Position numbers and translations under genes: made by a program. The notes beneath the pieces are model-generated. The model was given only the letters and a program-made list of their open reading frames with translations, was not told the origin of the DNA and did not search any database. From an uncultured Roseateles sp. (GTDB lineage: Bacteria; Pseudomonadota; Gammaproteobacteria; Burkholderiales; Burkholderiaceae_C), in assembly GCF_913777145.1 (NCBI RefSeq), contig NZ_CAJYPS010000007.1:186001-250000 (forward strand): 64,000 nucleotides of DNA, written 5' to 3'. This document shows positions 7,208 to 14,014 of this stretch, piece by piece (position 1 is the stretch's first letter; the number at the start of each line of letters is the position of its first letter).

Positions 7208-9877
7208 TCAGTAGGGGGCACCATTTGAGGCCTCCATGGGTTGATCGCCCTGCGCAGGGCTGTCGCTACTCGGTCCAGGGCTGGCGCTGACTGACGTCAC
7301 CACCCACGCCGGCCGCTCATCGCTGGGCCGCACATACACGCGCGGCCTGTGCCCGCTGGCGTCGCCAGCGGGACGGGTGCAGGTCCACCCCAGGCGGGTC
7401 ATCGTCTGGCCCGCCTTGCTCATCACCACGTCCGTTTGCTTGTCGTGGCTGTAGCCAATGCGGCTCAGCAGCTGCGTCAGCGTGATGCTGTTCACCAGCG
7501 TGCCGTTCTCGCCACCGTGCGGCACCTTCTGGTCCGCGTTGTAGAGGTAGTCCCGGATCAGCGCGTCGATGCTGTTCTCGCGCATGCGCGCGGCCTGCTG
7601 CGGGTCGAAGTACTTCCGCTGCTCCGCAATGGTCGGGTGAAACCGCTCACCCGCATCGAGGTAATGCAGCGCCTCGGCCAGCAGCTGCTCGCGGTGCTCA
7701 CGCAGCCAATCCAGGTCTGCAGGGGCCAGCAGCTTCACCGGCCAGAAGCGTCGGTTGCCGGTGGCATCCGTCATGTAGTGCTCTTCGTTCGTGGTGCCCA
7801 CGAACACCACCTGGCGCGGGTAGTCACGCGGCCGGCGGTCAAAGGTCGCCCTGAACCGATCCTTGGCTGACGCAATGAACAGCTTCACCAGCTTCACGTC
7901 CGCCTTGCTCATCGAGTCCAGCTCGCCCCACTCGTACACGTGGATGCCCTGGATGTTCTGGTAGCTGTCCTTCTCGCCCAGGATCAGGCCCGTGTCCGCG
8001 TAGTACTCGCCGCCCAGGATCTTGGCGATGGTGCTCTTGCCCCAGCCCTGCGGCCCTTCGAAGATCAGCATGTAGTCGAACTTGCAGCCCGGCCCGATGA
8101 CCACCTCGCTGCCACGCATCACCGGCGTCAACACCCGCGCGCACATCGCCATCGTGAACCATGCGCCGGCGCGTGCCAGGTATTGCCTCAGCTCTGCCGT
8201 CGGCTCGTGCCCGCGCATGCACACCCGCTCCAGCCACGTGCCCAGGCGCTTCTGACCGTCCCACGTGCCCCGCAGCGCCTCAATGCCGCGCCGCACCGGG
8301 TGCACCTTGTGCCGCTTGGCCACCATCAGCGTGGCCTCCTCCAGCGTGCCGCGCGGCATGGGCGGCAGATACAGCGAGCGGGCCAGCCACGAGCCCAGCT
8401 CGAGCTCGTCCTCCTCCTGCCACACCCCTGGCCCCGTGCCCCACGGCGGCGCCTTGAGCTTGATGACGTTGTTGCTGAACTCATCGAACGCAATCACGCC
8501 CTCGGCCTCCGGCGCACCCGGCACACCCACGTCGGGCAGCCCATCCAAGGCCAGCACCGCGTTCTCGCGCACCGCCTTGATGGCGCCGGTCGACGACGTC
8601 AGCAGCTTGCCGCGCCAGTCCAGGCGCTCGCCCGACTCCTCGCCCGCGCCAGCCGTGGATGGGGTGTGCGCGGCCATCGCGCGGGCCTCGTCGTTGCCCG
8701 ACACGAACTCGGTGCTGGAGCGGATGAACTCACGCAGCCGGTCGGCATCCCATCCCTCGGCGATGGCATCAGCAATGTCCCAGCCCTCTTTCGTCGTGCC
8801 CAGGCTCAACACACGGCACAGGTACACCTGGCAGCCCTGCCGGGCCTGCAGCTCCGTGCCGATGTTGGCCATGGCCACAAAGCCCGGCTGCTTGTGCGGG
8901 TGCAGCAGCGGCTTGGTGGTGGGCTCCACGCCCGCCTCGCGCTCCACCTTCGTCAGCCGCTCATGCTGGCGGTCCACATCCGGCCACAGGTAGACCGTCA
9001 GGCCCTTCAGCCAACTCCAGTCCGCCATCGACCACGTCTTGCAGCCTCCCGGCCAGCTCACCACCGTGAACTCGGTCCCCAGCAGCTTGTGCGCTTCCTC
9101 GGCGCACTTCTCGCCCTCCACCACCAGCACCGGCAGCTGGGGCACGATGCCTTCGGCCGGCACATACAGCGGCCGCGGCGCCTCCCATGTCTTCCAGTGC
9201 CAGCGCTGGCCGCCCCGGTCATCCTCCAGGTTCTCGCACCAGGTCAGCGGAACCGTGTCCTTGACCAGCTCGCCCCGACTGTCGACCCGCTCAAAGCGCG
9301 CCACATAGCCCAGCAGCTGCCCGCCCATGCGGTAAGCCCAGGTCCGCACCGCGTCGAACTCGTCATAGGTGCCCGTCTTCTTGTTCTTGAAGCCGAACCG
9401 GAACTTGGGCGCCGGCGCGTGCTTGGGCACCGGCAGCACAGGGCGCCACTTCGGCTCCTTCCCCTTCCGGGGCTGGCGCGGGCTGGCCTCCCCTTCCACG
9501 GCCTCCGGCTCCGGCCGCTCATCGGCCGCCGGTGCAGGCACCTGCACTGGAGTCGCCGCGCGGGTTTCGGCCTGGGCCGAGATCCAGCCCAGCCGCTCCA
9601 TCAACCGCATCGCGGCCTCGTGGTTGCTCAGGTTCTCGATGCGCGCGTACAGGCTGATGAGATCGCCGCCCTTGTCGTCACCGCCGCCCCCGTTGTCTAT
9701 CCACTGGCCGGTGGCCATGTTCACGTTGGCGGACTCGCCCTCCGAGCCATCGAAGTCGCCCACATACCAGCGGCCGTTGCGCTCCACGCCCAGCGGCAAC
9801 CACTCCCGCAGGAGTGATTCGACGCGCTCCAGCAGCGCGTCGTTCAGGCGCGCGTAATTGATCGGGTTGCGAACCAT
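7208..9877 (-). CDS. VapE-type primase-helicase (VirE family)
   Basis: 889 residues. The N-terminal ~90 residues (NYARLNDALL, WYVGDFDGSEGE, GGDLISLYARIE) match the primase-like start of phage VapE proteins. A Toprim-like segment follows near 250-310 (VLVVEGEKCAEEA, then SWPGGCKTW). The VirE/VapE superfamily 3-like ATPase is C-terminal: Walker A in LIFEGPQGWGKST, then VYEWGELDSMSKADVKLVK, a FRATFDRRPRDYPR segment, and VFVGTTNEEHYM before GNRRFWPV. It probably initiates phage DNA replication. A Pro/Ala linker near residue 110-120 is encoded by palindrome copy 4. The start lies 1 nt after the stop of the preceding gene in the leftward early operon. Confidence 0.9.
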   Translation of the reverse strand: MVRNPINYARLNDALLERVESLLREWLPLGVERNGRWYVGDFDGSEGESANVNMATGQWIDNGGGGDDKGGDLISLYARIENLSNHEAAMRLMERLGWISAQAETRAATPVQVPAPAADERPEPEAVEGEASPRQPRKGKEPKWRPVLPVPKHAPAPKFRFGFKNKKTGTYDEFDAVRTWAYRMGGQLLGYVARFERVDSRGELVKDTVPLTWCENLEDDRGGQRWHWKTWEAPRPLYVPAEGIVPQLPVLVVEGEKCAEEAHKLLGTEFTVVSWPGGCKTWSMADWSWLKGLTVYLWPDVDRQHERLTKVEREAGVEPTTKPLLHPHKQPGFVAMANIGTELQARQGCQVYLCRVLSLGTTKEGWDIADAIAEGWDADRLREFIRSSTEFVSGNDEARAMAAHTPSTAGAGEESGERLDWRGKLLTSSTGAIKAVRENAVLALDGLPDVGVPGAPEAEGVIAFDEFSNNVIKLKAPPWGTGPGVWQEEDELELGSWLARSLYLPPMPRGTLEEATLMVAKRHKVHPVRRGIEALRGTWDGQKRLGTWLERVCMRGHEPTAELRQYLARAGAWFTMAMCARVLTPVMRGSEVVIGPGCKFDYMLIFEGPQGWGKSTIAKILGGEYYADTGLILGEKDSYQNIQGIHVYEWGELDSMSKADVKLVKLFIASAKDRFRATFDRRPRDYPRQVVFVGTTNEEHYMTDATGNRRFWPVKLLAPADLDWLREHREQLLAEALHYLDAGERFHPTIAEQRKYFDPQQAARMRENSIDALIRDYLYNADQKVPHGGENGTLVNSITLTQLLSRIGYSHDKQTDVVMSKAGQTMTRLGWTCTRPAGDASGHRPRVYVRPSDERPAWVVTSVSASPGPSSDSPAQGDQPMEASNGAPY
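9532..9547. repeat. 16-bp palindrome, copy 4 (GTGCAGGCACCTGCAC)
   Basis: Both six-base arms intact, one change in the central four bases. Located in the linker of the VapE-type protein, reading VQVPAP on the minus strand. Spacing to copy 3 is 2,911 bp. Confidence 0.7.
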
Positions 9878-9878
9878 C

Positions 9879-10196
9879 TCAGCGCCAGGCCGTCACAACC
9901 TGCGCCAGAGACTGACCCTGCTCGCCCTGGCCCCAATCGGTGGCCCAGTTGCGCGCATACGCCACCATGGGCCGCCGCGAGCCCTGCACCCGCACCGGCG
10001 GCCCCGGCCGCAGCTCGCCCGCTGCACGCATGTTCTTCACCGTCTGCCGCACCAGGCGGCATTCGCTCGGCGCTGCGGGGTCAACCAGCTTGCGCTGCGC
10101 CAGCACGGCCAGCGCATCGCGCCAGGTCGCATGCCCCTGCCCCGCCGGCGGGAAGGCCTCGCGCAAGGCCGCGCGGATCTCGCCCGCCGGCCTCAC
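9879..10196 (-). CDS. hypothetical phage protein, small
   Basis: 105 residues from a GTG start that overlaps the stop of the CII-like gene (GTGA). Features seen are RAALREAFPPAGQGHATWRDALAVLAQ, VRQTVKNMRAAGELRPG and a C-terminus rich in Trp and Gln. The helical middle followed by a GELRPG turn resembles a winged-helix unit, which would fit a replication accessory or regulator. No specific function is recognised. It sits immediately upstream of the VapE-type gene with 1 nt between them and is almost certainly cotranscribed with it. Confidence 0.55.
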   Translation of the reverse strand: MRPAGEIRAALREAFPPAGQGHATWRDALAVLAQRKLVDPAAPSECRLVRQTVKNMRAAGELRPGPPVRVQGSRRPMVAYARNWATDWGQGEQGQSLAQVVTAWR

Positions 10197-10663
10197 CGTT
10201 TGCCCCCCGGCACGCCGCGCAGCTCATCGTTCAGCGCAGTCAGCTGCGCCAGCATGTGCTGGCCGGTCGACACCAGCACGCCCCACTTCTTCTTCACGGC
10301 CGCCAGCTCGTTATCCGTCACCCGGCCATCGGCCAGGTCCTGGCTCACCTCGGCGATCAGGTCGCCAAACTCCCGCGTCAGCTCCGCCAGCGTCTGCAGG
10401 CAGGGCTCATCCGTCGCCAGCTCCGTGGGCATGGGCACCGGCGGGTAATGCCGCAGCTCCATCGCCATCGCATAGAGCACGCGGGGGTCACCCGACAGCG
10501 CCTGCATGCGCGTGGCCTGCTCGAGGCCGAGCAGCCGATGCGGCAGCGACGGGTTCACCCGGTCGGACAGATCCGTCATGCCCATGCGGGCGCCCAGGGC
10601 CCGAGCGCCGCCCGGGTAGTCGTGCGCCACGGCATAGGCCGCATCCATCACGGACATGGTCAT
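10193..10663 (-). CDS. phage regulatory protein, CII-like (CP76 family)
   Basis: 156 residues from ATG 10,663, preceded by GAGGGAG and overlapping the Cro-like stop as TGATG. The N-terminal half (MDAAYAVAHDYPGGARALGARMGM, then NPSLPHRLLGLEQATRMQALSGD and VLYAMAMELRHYPPV) matches phage CII-like regulators of the CP76 type. These decide lysogeny and control replication genes. The C-terminal half is helical (LAELTREFGDLIAEVSQDLADGRVTDNELAAVKKKW). Position second in the leftward operon, after a Cro-like gene, fits this role. Confidence 0.75.
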   Translation of the reverse strand: MTMSVMDAAYAVAHDYPGGARALGARMGMTDLSDRVNPSLPHRLLGLEQATRMQALSGDPRVLYAMAMELRHYPPVPMPTELATDEPCLQTLAELTREFGDLIAEVSQDLADGRVTDNELAAVKKKWGVLVSTGQHMLAQLTALNDELRGVPGGKR

Positions 10664-10974
10664 CAGCACACTCCCTCGGTGTTCTGATGGACCGGGCCGG
10701 CGGCGCCGCCGAGACTGCCGGCATGCACCGACTCACCACCATCCCCGAGGTTAGGCGCGCCCGGGCACGCATTCGCCGCCCCAACCTTCCCGGCAGGGGC
10801 CGGCGTTACCTCGAGCAGCGCCAGCAGTTTCAGGCTGTCATCAGCACTGGGGGGCACCTGCCCCGCCAGCCACTTCGATAGCCGGGCCTGAGGTATGCCC
10901 GTCTTCCGCCGGATGTCGGCCTGGCGCAGCCCGCGGCTGGTCAGCTCCCTGAGGATGTGCTGGGTGGTCTTCAT
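10663..10974 (-). CDS. Cro-like helix-turn-helix regulator
   Basis: 103 residues. The first ~55 residues form an XRE-type helix-turn-helix (HILRELTSRGLRQADIRRKTGIPQARLSKWLAGQ). The tail is Gly/Ala/Pro-rich without a domain. It is divergent from the CI-like repressor across a 73-bp operator region, the classical arrangement of a lysis-lysogeny switch. The predicted minus-strand -10 ends 8 nt from the ATG, so the mRNA would be almost leaderless. Translation is coupled to the CII-like gene (TGATG). Confidence 0.72.
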   Translation of the reverse strand: MKTTQHILRELTSRGLRQADIRRKTGIPQARLSKWLAGQVPPSADDSLKLLALLEVTPAPAGKVGAANACPGAPNLGDGGESVHAGSLGGAAGPVHQNTEGVC

Positions 10975-10982
10975 GCCCCCAT

Positions 10983-11010
10983 CTTATTCGACAGCGAAAA
11001 GCGCTGTCTA
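10983..11010 (-). promoter_or_regulatory. leftward early promoter with operator palindrome
   Basis: On the minus strand: TAGACA (11,005-11,010), 16 bp, AATAAG (10,983-10,988). The spacer region holds a perfect inverted repeat, GACAGCG-N5-CGCTGTC (10,990-11,008), a good operator for the repressor or Cro. The motif TCGAATAA overlaps the -10 and recurs at the rightward promoter near 12,213. Assignment is by sequence pattern only. Confidence 0.6.
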
Positions 11011-11047
11011 TTCCCCGACGAGAAATTCCCAAAGGCATAGTCTCGCC

Positions 11048-11578
11048 ATGCAACCGCACGAGCTCATAGCCGCCCTGGTGCGCAACACCGGCAAGCCATT
11101 ACTGCAGGTAGCCACAGAGATGGATCGCGCGAGCTTTCAAAGCACGCTGCACAAGCTCGTCAATGGGCAGATCGTCGCCCCCACCCGACCGACCGCCAAG
11201 AAAGTCGCCGACTATTTCGAGCTACCCGTCGAGGCCTTGTACGACGCTCGCCTCGCCACCCAGATCGCCGTCGAACGAGGCATCGACATCACCGCCCCCA
11301 CCGAAAAGGCGGCCACGCGCTTCTTCCGCGCGCTGGATGAAGCCCATCGCAGCGGGGAGCCACCAGACTTGGTGGGTGAGATTTCACCGCCGCCCTACGC
11401 ACCCGGTCTGCCGCCTTCGCCGGGCAGTGTTGCGGTGCGGCGCCTGCCCAGCCGCATGGCCGTTGAGATCAACCGCCTACCGGCACCACAGCTGCGCTGC
11501 TTGCTGACAGTGATCGACGGCTTCCTGCTCGCCGTCAGCACCAACTACGAGCCCCACTCGCAGTTACGCCTAGACTAA
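11048..11578 (+). CDS. CI-like phage repressor (HTH only)
   Basis: 176 residues from ATG 11,048; longer upstream frames would run into the divergent promoter. The N-terminus reads HELIAALVRNTGKPLLQVATEMDRASFQSTLHKLVNGQI and aligns with the short XRE HTH of repressors that handle few-gene operators. Then ADYFELPVEALYD, and a C-terminal helical part (RMAVEINRLPAPQLRCLLTVIDGFLLAV). There is no LexA/S24 peptidase domain, so classical RecA-stimulated self-cleavage is not expected. It is divergent from the Cro-like gene and its stop overlaps by 4 nt that of the convergent secreted-protein gene. Confidence 0.7.
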   Translation: MQPHELIAALVRNTGKPLLQVATEMDRASFQSTLHKLVNGQIVAPTRPTAKKVADYFELPVEALYDARLATQIAVERGIDITAPTEKAATRFFRALDEAHRSGEPPDLVGEISPPPYAPGLPPSPGSVAVRRLPSRMAVEINRLPAPQLRCLLTVIDGFLLAVSTNYEPHSQLRLD

Positions 11579-12081
11579 AAGCGCTTCAGCAGCGCCTTCC
11601 GGCGCGCATCGTCTTGCGCCTCCTGCTTGATGGCGCGCTCGCGGGCCGGGTCATAAGTGATGGTCGCCTTTGCCGGCAAGCGCCGTCCGATGTACAGAGA
11701 CAGCTGCGTGCCGCCGTCTTCCCAGACTTCGTAATCCTCGTACCAACCCGAGCGACCCAAGCTGGCCCGCCAACGGTCGCGGACTGCGGTTGGCAGCGCG
11801 TTGACCTCGATGTGCAGCTCATCGAGCCGCGCATGCCCAGGCCCTTTGAATACCGCCTCCAGGCGCGCCACGGGCAAGCCACCCAGCACCACCTGGCGCG
11901 GCGCCTGACTGCACACCACCGCCTCATCGCTGCGGCGCAAATCGCACGCCCCGAGGCCAACCCTCTTGGCCTCAGCCTTGGGCATGCCCGGGTACAGCCC
12001 CTGCACGATGAATTTCTGAGACGGGGCAGCCGAAGCCGCAGCCACCACCCACAGTAACGTCATTACCACCAGCGTTCGCAT
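11575..12081 (-). CDS. secreted hypothetical protein (prophage moron candidate)
   Basis: 168 residues from ATG 12,081. A signal peptide is clear (MRTLVVMTLLWVVAAASA, then APS). The mature part has IVQGLYPGMPKAEAKRVGLGACDL, two Cys residues, and a region GWYEDYEVWEDGGTQLSLYIGRRLPAKATITYDP. It is oriented leftward between two rightward phage genes, a typical place for a lysogenic-conversion (moron) gene. No family is recognised. Convergent with the repressor gene. Confidence 0.6.
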   Translation of the reverse strand: MRTLVVMTLLWVVAAASAAPSQKFIVQGLYPGMPKAEAKRVGLGACDLRRSDEAVVCSQAPRQVVLGGLPVARLEAVFKGPGHARLDELHIEVNALPTAVRDRWRASLGRSGWYEDYEVWEDGGTQLSLYIGRRLPAKATITYDPARERAIKQEAQDDARRKALLKRF

Positions 12082-12184
12082 GCTCGCATTGCAGGGGCAT
12101 CGCACGGCCCGGTCAAGGGCTGCATTCACCGCGCTGACACTCGCGCGACACCCCACAGCGGCCATCATTCGAGAATACTTTTCT

Positions 12185-12221
12185 CTGTCGAATTGACTTT
12201 TATTTTTCGCCCTCGAATAAT
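12185..12221 (+). promoter_or_regulatory. rightward early promoter with TCGAAT operators
   Basis: TTGACT (12,193-12,198), 17 bp, AATAAT (12,216-12,221) is a strong sigma-70 match, about 27 bp before ATG 12,249, which has GGAGG upstream. TCGAAT lies at 12,188-12,193 and 12,213-12,218, overlapping both promoter boxes; a related ATTCGAGAAT is at 12,167-12,176. The same TCGAAT core overlaps the leftward promoter, so one regulator probably controls both. Confidence 0.65.
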
Positions 12222-12248
12222 CGCCCCCGTCAACACGACGGAGGCCCC

Positions 12249-12653
12249 ATGGACACCATCGACGCGCCCGGCGACATCACCGACTGGGATGACCACGCCC
12301 CCCTGCTGAGCACCCCGCGCGGCGCCCTGCCGGCGTTCAGCCAGCACCCGCCCATGCGGGCCAACCGCATTCCGCGCATCGCAGCGCCGCGCACCAGCTG
12401 GTGCAGGCGCCTGTACTGCGCGCTCAAGGCGCGCTACCTGCGCCTGCAGCTGCGCCACATGCGCGCACGGCTCGACCAGCTCGAGGCCGACATGCACGAC
12501 GCCGCCTGCCAGGCCGAGGCCCTAGCGCGCTACCACCGCCACAGCGCCAAGCTCGAAGGCCAGCGCGTGCTGCTCCGCCTGGAGCACCGCACTGTGGCCG
12601 CCGAGTGGCTGCGCGTGACCCGCGAGGTGGACGAGCTGGAGGCTCAGTCGTGA
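12249..12653 (+). CDS. hypothetical phage protein, first gene of rightward early operon
   Basis: 134 residues, ATG with GGAGG 5-10 nt upstream. The first ~50 residues are polar. The rest (YCALKARYLRLQLRHMRARLDQLEADMHD, then ALARYHRHSAKLEGQRVLLRLEHRTVAAEWLRVTREVDELEAQ) is strongly helical and predicted coiled coil. No family recognised. Palindrome copy 5 (12,401-12,416) encodes CRRLY within it. It overlaps the next gene by 4 nt (GTGA), as throughout this operon. Confidence 0.65.
   Translation: MDTIDAPGDITDWDDHAPLLSTPRGALPAFSQHPPMRANRIPRIAAPRTSWCRRLYCALKARYLRLQLRHMRARLDQLEADMHDAACQAEALARYHRHSAKLEGQRVLLRLEHRTVAAEWLRVTREVDELEAQS
12401..12416. repeat. 16-bp palindrome, copy 5 (one mismatch)
   Basis: GTGCAGGCGCCTGTAC, one mismatch from the perfect form, inside the first gene of the rightward operon (reads WCRRLY). 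Spacing to copy 4 is 2,869 bp. Confidence 0.65.
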
Positions 12654-12970
12654 ACGCCGACCGCGTCTACCTCGACCAAGACACCGGCCACGTCACGGCC
12701 AAGAAGTACGGCGACAGCTGGGTCTACTGGCCAACCCTGCACATCACGGGTGCGCGACACAGTCAGCCGGGCGAACGCGCCATACAGCCGCTGGCTTGCT
12801 TCGACTTCGCGCCAGGCTTTCAGGCCTTCTTCGACCACCGCGGTGCGCTCGATGCGCCCAATGGCATCCCGGCCGGCAGCACGCGTGCGATGGACTGCGA
12901 GCCGAAACCCGGCTCCGGCCGCATGCGGCTGATGGTGTCTCACGTCTATCGCGACGGGTGGTACGCATGA
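12650..12970 (+). CDS. hypothetical phage protein
   Basis: 106 residues from GTG 12,650 overlapping the previous stop. Begins VNADRVYLDQDTGHVTAKKYGDSWVYWPTLHITGARH and ends MRLMVSHVYRDGWYA; many aromatic residues and short strands suggest a small beta-rich domain. No family or motif recognised. Stop overlaps the next start (ATGA). Within the rightward early operon; function unknown. Confidence 0.6.
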   Translation: MNADRVYLDQDTGHVTAKKYGDSWVYWPTLHITGARHSQPGERAIQPLACFDFAPGFQAFFDHRGALDAPNGIPAGSTRAMDCEPKPGSGRMRLMVSHVYRDGWYA

Positions 12971-13275
12971 GCCGCGACCTCCCCGTCACCGACGCCCACC
13001 TGCAGCGCGCCTACGCGCAGATGCGCAAGCCCGACTGGCCCCCGCTGGACGCGCTGTGCGACGCCGCCAAGCGCTACGCCCTGGTGCGGGCCCGCGCCAC
13101 GGCGCTGGCCAACGGCCAGGTGCTGCCGCCCGAGCCTGCGGGCGCCTCGCCGCCCACCACCAGGCCGGCACCTGCTGCCGCGCCCCACGCCTTGCCGCAG
13201 CGCCGGCGAGACGACACCACCACCTTCAGCACCCGCGCGGCCCAGGCCGGCGAGTACGTCCACCCCGACGAGTGA
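12967..13275 (+). CDS. hypothetical phage protein
   Basis: 102 residues from ATG 12,967. An N-terminal helical half (DAHLQRAYAQMRKPDWPPLDALCDAAKRYALVRARATALANGQ) is followed by a Pro/Ala linker and a short polar end (RRRDDTTTFSTRAAQAGEYVHPDE). Similar small proteins occur in phage early operons; no function recognised. It is coupled to the gene before it (ATGA) and separated by 7 nt from the one after. Confidence 0.58.
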   Translation: MSRDLPVTDAHLQRAYAQMRKPDWPPLDALCDAAKRYALVRARATALANGQVLPPEPAGASPPTTRPAPAAAPHALPQRRRDDTTTFSTRAAQAGEYVHPDE

Positions 13276-13282
13276 GCCCCAC

Positions 13283-13741
13283 ATGACCCACGAATCCATG
13301 CTGGCCCTGGCCAGCGCCATCGCCCACCACCCCCAGCTGCACCTCGACGTGCTGGACCTGCGGCACGAGGTGCTGTGGCCCGACGGCAGCGCCGTGCACC
13401 TGCACCCCGTGCGCCAGCGCGACACCCCGGCCCGCCTGCTGTGGGCCTTCCACACGCACAAGCCGCTGCACGAGTCGGGCTTCTGGGCTGTCATCGGCCT
13501 GCAGCACGTCACCCATCGCAGCACGGCGCAAGACCGCTCGCTCGCCGAAGAGCTGCAGCGCGCCCCTGAGCGTGACGTGCCCGGCCTGCTCATCTACGGC
13601 CTGCGCCGCGCGTTCGTCAACGCCGAGGCCTTCCGCGCCATGGCCTATCAGCACGCGCTGGCCAGCTGGCCCGGCGAGGGCCGCGCGCCTGGCAGCCGCC
13701 CCACGCGCACCGGCCGCCAGGCCGCCCAGGTGGAGGGCTGA
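13283..13741 (+). CDS. hypothetical phage protein
   Basis: 152 residues from ATG 13,283. It contains LDVLDLRHEVLWPDGSAVHLHPVRQRDTPARLLWAFHTHKPLHESGFWAVIGLQHVTHRS and VPGLLIYGLRRAFVNAEAFRAMAYQ, followed by a short Arg/Gly-rich tail. Several His residues and Trp are seen but no known motif. The gene lies in the rightward early operon just upstream (3-nt gap) of a small P-loop protein and the ParB-like gene. Function not recognised. Confidence 0.58.
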   Translation: MTHESMLALASAIAHHPQLHLDVLDLRHEVLWPDGSAVHLHPVRQRDTPARLLWAFHTHKPLHESGFWAVIGLQHVTHRSTAQDRSLAEELQRAPERDVPGLLIYGLRRAFVNAEAFRAMAYQHALASWPGEGRAPGSRPTRTGRQAAQVEG

Positions 13742-13744
13742 CGC

Positions 13745-14014
13745 ATGGCCGCATCCGTTGTTCTGCACGGCCCGCAAGGGTCCGGCAAGACGCTCATTGC
13801 CGAGCGCCTGGCCAAGCACCTGCGGCTCAGCCGCGTCATCGACATCGAAGAGCCGCACACCGTGCGGCCGCTGCCGGTGGACGGCGCGCTGGTCGTGGTG
13901 AGCGATCTGCTGGACGTGCGCGGCTTCAACGCACGCCGCATCCACATCACCGAAGCGCTGGGCCTGCTCGGCTTGAAGCGCGCCCAAGACGTTCTGGAAG
14001 GAACCGCATCATGA
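13745..14014 (+). CDS. tiny P-loop protein upstream of ParB-like gene
   Basis: 89 residues. A textbook Walker A (GPQGSGKT) sits at residues 9-16 after a beta strand (ASVVLH), followed by a helix (LIAERLAKHL), a second strand and a possible Walker B-like strand (GALVVVSDLL). It ends RAQDVLEGTAS. This is far below the size of a full P-loop NTPase or ParA (200+ residues), yet it is open, ATG-initiated, and coupled to the ParB-like gene by a 4-nt overlap (ATGA). It may be a stripped-down kinase/ATPase partner of the ParB-like protein. The role is unknown. Confidence 0.65.
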   Translation: MAASVVLHGPQGSGKTLIAERLAKHLRLSRVIDIEEPHTVRPLPVDGALVVVSDLLDVRGFNARRIHITEALGLLGLKRAQDVLEGTAS

